Source of the DNA: an uncultured Prevotellaceae bacterium | Lineage (GTDB): Bacteria > Bacteroidota > Bacteroidia > Bacteroidales > Bacteroidaceae | Length of the DNA stretch: 6,402 nucleotides | Assembly (NCBI GenBank): GCA_946624335.1 | Contig: CAMOSA010000139.1 | Location: 1-6,402, forward strand | Direction of reading: 5' to 3' | Shown here: positions 5,774-6,402 of the stretch, one piece after another | Numbering within the stretch: the first letter of the stretch is position 1 | Layout: every line of letters starts with the position of its first letter | Program-made: the position numbers and the translations under genes | The notes under the pieces: generated by a model | What the model saw: only the letters and a program-made list of their open reading frames with translations | Database searches by the model: none | Told to the model about the DNA's origin: nothing

Positions 5774-5881
5774 CAGCGTCGAAAGGCGTGAGAGTGCTCC
5801 TTGCTGCTGCTCGCTGTGCGCAAAGCGAACAGCCGCACCGGCCTTCACGAACAATCGCATGGGCTTATGCTTACAGACGAA

Positions 5882-5911
5882 CAAGCCTGAGCGAATAGTC
5901 GCCCAGGCTTG
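5882..5911 (+). other. Stem-loop and boxA-like sequence downstream of the orphan promoter
   Basis: CAAGCCTGAGCG (5882-5893) pairs with CGCCCAGGCTTG (5900-5911) with one mismatch and a 6-base loop. No T-run follows on either strand, so it is not an obvious terminator. GTTCTTTGAAA at 5924-5934, just downstream, resembles the boxA antitermination element of rRNA leaders. A 34-codon frame (5859-5963) overlaps the hairpin; I cannot support it as a gene. Confidence 0.45.
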
Positions 5912-5980
5912 CACGGAAAAAGCGTTCTTTGAAATGTTGGGTAATGGAGATGGAGGCTGTTGAGGCCTCATGACGGATAG

Positions 5981-6025
5981 GTCGGGGTTTACTTGGTCAT
6001 GTAGTCGGGGTTACTTGGTCATGTA
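5981..6025. repeat. 22/23-bp tandem duplication at the GH92 stop codon
   Basis: GTCGGGGTTTACTTGGTCAT... (5981-6003) and GTCGGGGTTACTTGGTCATG... (6004-6025) abut and differ by one T. Copy 2 encodes the last codons and TAA stop of the GH92 gene on the minus strand; copy 1 repeats that tail, stop included, beyond the gene. Confidence 0.95.
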
Positions 6026-6402
6026 GATGTCCAGCGTGCCGCCGTGCACGATGTCTTCGTGGCGCAGGATGAGTGCACCTTCCTCGCCGCGACGCGGATG
6101 GTCGAGGGCTTGGCGCCTCAGCGGACGGCCGTTGAGCACGGCCTTCTTGACGTACATGGCCTTGTCGCTGGCGCCGTGGGTGCGGATGGTGAAGGTCTTG
6201 CCGCCACCGACGTGCAGGGTGGCATCGCTGACGAGCGGCGAGCCGATGACATAGCGTCCGCCGCAGGGTTCCACCTGATAGAAGCCGAGGGCCGAGAGCA
6301 CGTACCAGGCCGACATCTGCCCGACGTCCTCGTTGCCGCAGAGACCGGCGGGCTGGTCGGTGTAGAGCTCGCGCTGGATCTGACGGACGAGCTTGGCCGT
6401 CT
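6011..6402 (-). CDS. Glycoside hydrolase family 92 alpha-mannosidase, C-terminal part (runs off the right edge)
   Basis: GH92 enzymes are calcium-dependent exo-alpha-mannosidases that Bacteroidetes use to trim mannose from host or fungal glycans, usually in the periplasm or at the cell surface. Only the last 129 residues are present, of about 750 in the family. The frame is open from the edge, so the ATG at 6316 is internal. It contains the hallmark GLCGNEDVGQMSAWYVLSAL, part of the catalytic domain with conserved acidic residues, then GFYQVEPCGGRYVIGSPLV. The C-terminal beta-sandwich follows, with GGGKTFTIRTHG, NGRPL and the ending LDIYMTK. The signal peptide and remaining catalytic acid lie outside the window. 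It is convergent with the DUF1846 gene, and a 22-bp duplication repeats its last codons and stop downstream. The mannosidic linkage preference cannot be told from this part. Confidence 0.95.
   Translation of the reverse strand, partial: TAKLVRQIQRELYTDQPAGLCGNEDVGQMSAWYVLSALGFYQVEPCGGRYVIGSPLVSDATLHVGGGKTFTIRTHGASDKAMYVKKAVLNGRPLRRQALDHPRRGEEGALILRHEDIVHGGTLDIYMTK

Larger units (their letters stand above)
5340..6010. other. Convergent intergenic region rich in repeats
   Basis: Between the DUF1846 gene (+) and the GH92 gene (-) lie 671 bp with no convincing protein gene. Open frames of about 90-114 codons exist on both strands around 5627-5971, but they overlap each other and the direct repeats, and I recognise neither. 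The region holds a palindromic repeat element (5369-5561), a direct repeat pair with a minus-strand hairpin (5602-5704), an orphan plus-strand promoter (5743-5773) with a following hairpin (5882-5911), and a tandem duplication (5981-6025). Confidence 0.7.

Noticed and set aside
5882..5911. tRNA arm or rho-independent terminator
   Set aside because: No acceptor, D or T arms can be built around it, and no T-run follows on either strand.
5627..5971. Overlapping open frames of 114 (minus) and 92 (plus) codons in the convergent spacer
   Set aside because: They run through the direct repeats and the orphan promoter, mirror each other, and show no domain; kept only as a possibility for a short peptide at 5859-5963.

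Overview
The window looks like chromosomal DNA from a member of the Bacteroidales (Bacteroides/Prevotella/Porphyromonas type). Four intergenic sites on the plus strand or its complement plus one more match the Bacteroidetes primary-sigma -7 element TAnnTTTG, there are no Shine-Dalgarno sequences, and the proteins (a Bacteroidetes-type YidC N-terminus, a DUF3078 barrel, a GH92 mannosidase) are typical of that order. I cannot name a genus from the sequence alone.

Layout. Positions 1-2440 are a minus-strand run read right to left: a DUF3078 outer-membrane protein (2440-1070), the ribosome-assembly GTPase engB/ysxC (1035-394) and the start of the membrane insertase yidC (358-1, cut by the window edge). 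The spacers are about 35 nt, consistent with one operon, driven by a promoter at 2468-2502. A divergent promoter at 2556-2589 drives a BadF/BadG-type sugar kinase (2594-3463); its -7 element ends 4 nt before the ATG, so the mRNA is probably leaderless. Then comes a 409-bp gap holding a palindrome over the kinase stop, and a compact promoter-to-terminator unit (about 3629-3716) with no start codon: a candidate small RNA. A separate promoter at 3793-3823 serves the DUF1846/UPF0371 gene (3873-5339).

Between that gene and the convergent, right-edge GH92 alpha-mannosidase fragment (6402-6011, minus) lie 671 bp with no convincing gene but much structure: a symmetric palindromic element (inward-facing 7-8 bp GTGACA-type repeat arrays placed exactly 37 bp either side of a perfect 32-bp AT palindrome), a 38-bp direct repeat pair that forms a minus-strand terminator-like hairpin with a flanking inverted copy, an orphan plus-strand promoter followed by a hairpin and a boxA-like sequence, and a 22/23-bp tandem duplication of the GH92 stop region.

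Functionally the minus-strand operon joins envelope and translation biogenesis (YidC insertase, 50S assembly GTPase, outer-membrane barrel). The kinase and GH92 enzyme fit amino-sugar and mannose-glycan use, but nothing in the sequence ties them together. The best candidates for something undescribed are the orphan small-RNA unit at 3616-3716 and the repeat-rich convergent spacer at 5340-6010.
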